Positions 63,193 through 64,000 of a stretch of DNA of 64,000 nucleotides are shown one piece after another. Below the pieces are notes generated by a model that worked only from the letters and a program-made list of their open reading frames with translations, had not been told where the DNA came from and made no database searches. The DNA comes from Pseudomonas sp. Its GTDB lineage: Bacteria; Pseudomonadota; Gammaproteobacteria; Pseudomonadales; Pseudomonadaceae. The stretch is from assembly GCA_007713455.1 (NCBI GenBank), contig VMRT01000005.1, positions 38,109 to 102,108 on the forward strand, read 5' to 3'. Both the position numbers and the translations under genes were made by a program. Every line of letters begins with the position of its first letter. Position 1 is the first letter of the stretch.

Positions 63193-63723
63193 TTAGTCGC
63201 ATAGCTGCTGCAACATTGCATAACCTTGCTCCCAGCTTCCGAGGTTGCTACCGGCATTCACATGTCCGGCCTTCCCGATATTGACAAGGCGACTGCCCCA
63301 TGTCGACGCGCACCGTTGCGCATGCACAAGCGAGCCAAACGGATCGTCGGTACTCGCCACGATGATGCTTGGAAAAGAAAAGCGCCGATCGGGAAGCGGC
63401 GCGAAGCCAACTGCCTCGACCGGAAAGCTGGGGCTTTCGGGATCCGGGACGGCAACCAATAGCGCAGCCTTGATCGGAGCGTGTGCTTTTGCGGCCCAGT
63501 GGGCGACAGCGAGGCACCCCAGACTATGCGCAACAACCACAACCGATGAGCCTATGTGTTGAACGGTGGCTTGAAGTCCCGAAGCCCATTCATCACAAAC
63601 TGGGTTTTCCCACTCTCGTAGCGATACACGCACGAACTCCGGATTGGATTGCTGCCAGAGTGATTGCCAATGTTGGGGGCCAGAATTCCCGATGCCGGGA
63701 AAGATGACTACAGTTGCTGACAT
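63193..63723 (-). CDS. RBBP9/YdeN-type alpha/beta hydrolase
   Basis: 176-aa small serine hydrolase. The nucleophile is Ser67 in VVAHSLGCLAV; ASTDDPFG and KAGHVNAGSN provide the Asp and His of the triad. The N-terminal GIGNSGPQHWQSLWQ is typical of the family. ATG 63723 follows GAGGTCC. The open frame continues upstream without a clear start. Confidence 0.9.
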   Translation of the reverse strand: MSATVVIFPGIGNSGPQHWQSLWQQSNPEFVRVSLREWENPVCDEWASGLQATVQHIGSSVVVVAHSLGCLAVAHWAAKAHAPIKAALLVAVPDPESPSFPVEAVGFAPLPDRRFSFPSIIVASTDDPFGSLVHAQRCASTWGSRLVNIGKAGHVNAGSNLGSWEQGYAMLQQLCD

Positions 63724-63859
63724 TAGGACCTCGCGCAATTCAATAGGAAATGGCCGAGCGCAGGCCATGCAGCCATACCAAGGCAGGTAATTCACGCAAC
63801 CTTTATTGCCGAATAGAATTGCGTAAACTTCGTTCCACACTACCTGCTTGGCCGTCTAG

Positions 63860-64000
63860 TGAACCGCCCCGGGAATTCCGGAGGCTCTTTGGTGTGAGTC
63901 ATGCCGCTTGGGCCGACTCGGTAAGTTGCTGATAGTAGATCGCTTCGGCCTCTGCCGGCGGCATGTTCCCGATGGGCTCCAGTAGCCGTCGATGGTTGAA
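63860..64000 (-). mobile_element. IS3-family insertion sequence, end portion
   Basis: The right edge of the window cuts an insertion sequence. Its end begins at TGAACCGCCCCGGGAATTCC (from 63860), a terminal repeat type common in IS3-family elements, followed inward by the 3' end of the transposase. The far end lies outside the window. Confidence 0.85.
63899..64000 (-). CDS. IS3-family transposase (OrfB), C-terminal fragment
   Basis: The last 33 codons of the DDE transposase read FNHRRLLEPIGNMPPAEAEA, then IYYQQL and a short tail before the stop. This N-H-R-R-L-L-E-P-I-G-N/PPAEAE ending is typical of the integrase-like OrfB of IS3 elements. The rest of the gene lies beyond the window. Confidence 0.88.
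   Translation of the reverse strand, partial: FNHRRLLEPIGNMPPAEAEAIYYQQLTESAQAA

Overview
The window is high-GC gamma-proteobacterial DNA of the Pseudomonas stutzeri (Stutzerimonas) type. The evidence is a Pseudomonas-type nir/nos denitrification island with the P. stutzeri order nosR-nosZ-nosD-nosF-nosY-nosL-tatE, nirQ-nirO-nirP and nirJ-nirE-nirN opposite nirS-nirM-nirC-nirF, followed by Pseudomonas genes such as phhR/phhABC. No tRNA, rRNA or CRISPR array was seen.

Layout. 1-8.9 kb holds two divergent nir units. Leftward are nirS (cytochrome cd1 nitrite reductase), nirM (cytochrome c551), nirC and the start of nirF. Rightward are nirQ-nirO-nirP and nirJ-nirE-nirN (heme d1 synthesis). Two FNR/DNR-type boxes lie between them. 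8.9-16 kb links the nir and nos parts: a LysR regulator, an HPP-CBS membrane protein, an orphan cbb3 subunit CcoN, a soluble CZB chemoreceptor, a short-chain dehydrogenase and NnrS. 16.3-24.5 kb is the leftward nos cluster behind a perfect FNR/DNR box. Its first gene, nosR, carries an in-frame TAG at codon 250 although the frame is otherwise open on both sides.

24.7-33 kb carries an acyl-CoA dehydrogenase, small membrane or envelope proteins, a DUF488 protein, two tandem paralogous TRAP-type binding proteins with no TRAP permease beside them, a thioredoxin-reductase-like flavoprotein and L-serine dehydratase. 33.2-36.7 kb is one large MmeI-like restriction-modification enzyme. 37-41.4 kb is phhR and phhABC (phenylalanine catabolism). 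41.6-45.8 kb is a nitrogen-scavenging group: a PhyH-type dioxygenase, cyanase, cytosine permease and cytosine deaminase.

45.7-51.5 kb holds a diheme cytochrome c, a hotdog thioesterase, YjdM, a cold-shock/DUF1294 protein, a NYN-LOTUS protein, a GGDEF protein with a periplasmic binding domain, and a small exported protein. 51.5-57.6 kb is a tightly overlapping leftward operon: a BMP-type nucleoside/nucleobase ABC transporter with a VOC protein and a 2-oxoglutarate/Fe(II) oxygenase. 58-63.7 kb holds two soluble glucose/sorbosone-dehydrogenase-like proteins, an EamA permease, a VOC protein, a GFA-family protein and a small hydrolase. The right edge cuts into an IS3-family insertion sequence.

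How it works together. Nitrite is reduced by NirS, fed by NirM and possibly NirC. NirJ, NirE, NirF and NirN make and insert heme d1. NirQ probably matures NO reductase, whose genes are not in view. NosZ reduces N2O, with NosDFYL supplying copper and sulfur and NosR supplying electrons and expression. FNR/DNR boxes before nirS, nirQ, nnrS and nosR tie these units to oxygen and NO signals. If the nosR amber is real, N2O reduction is probably impaired.
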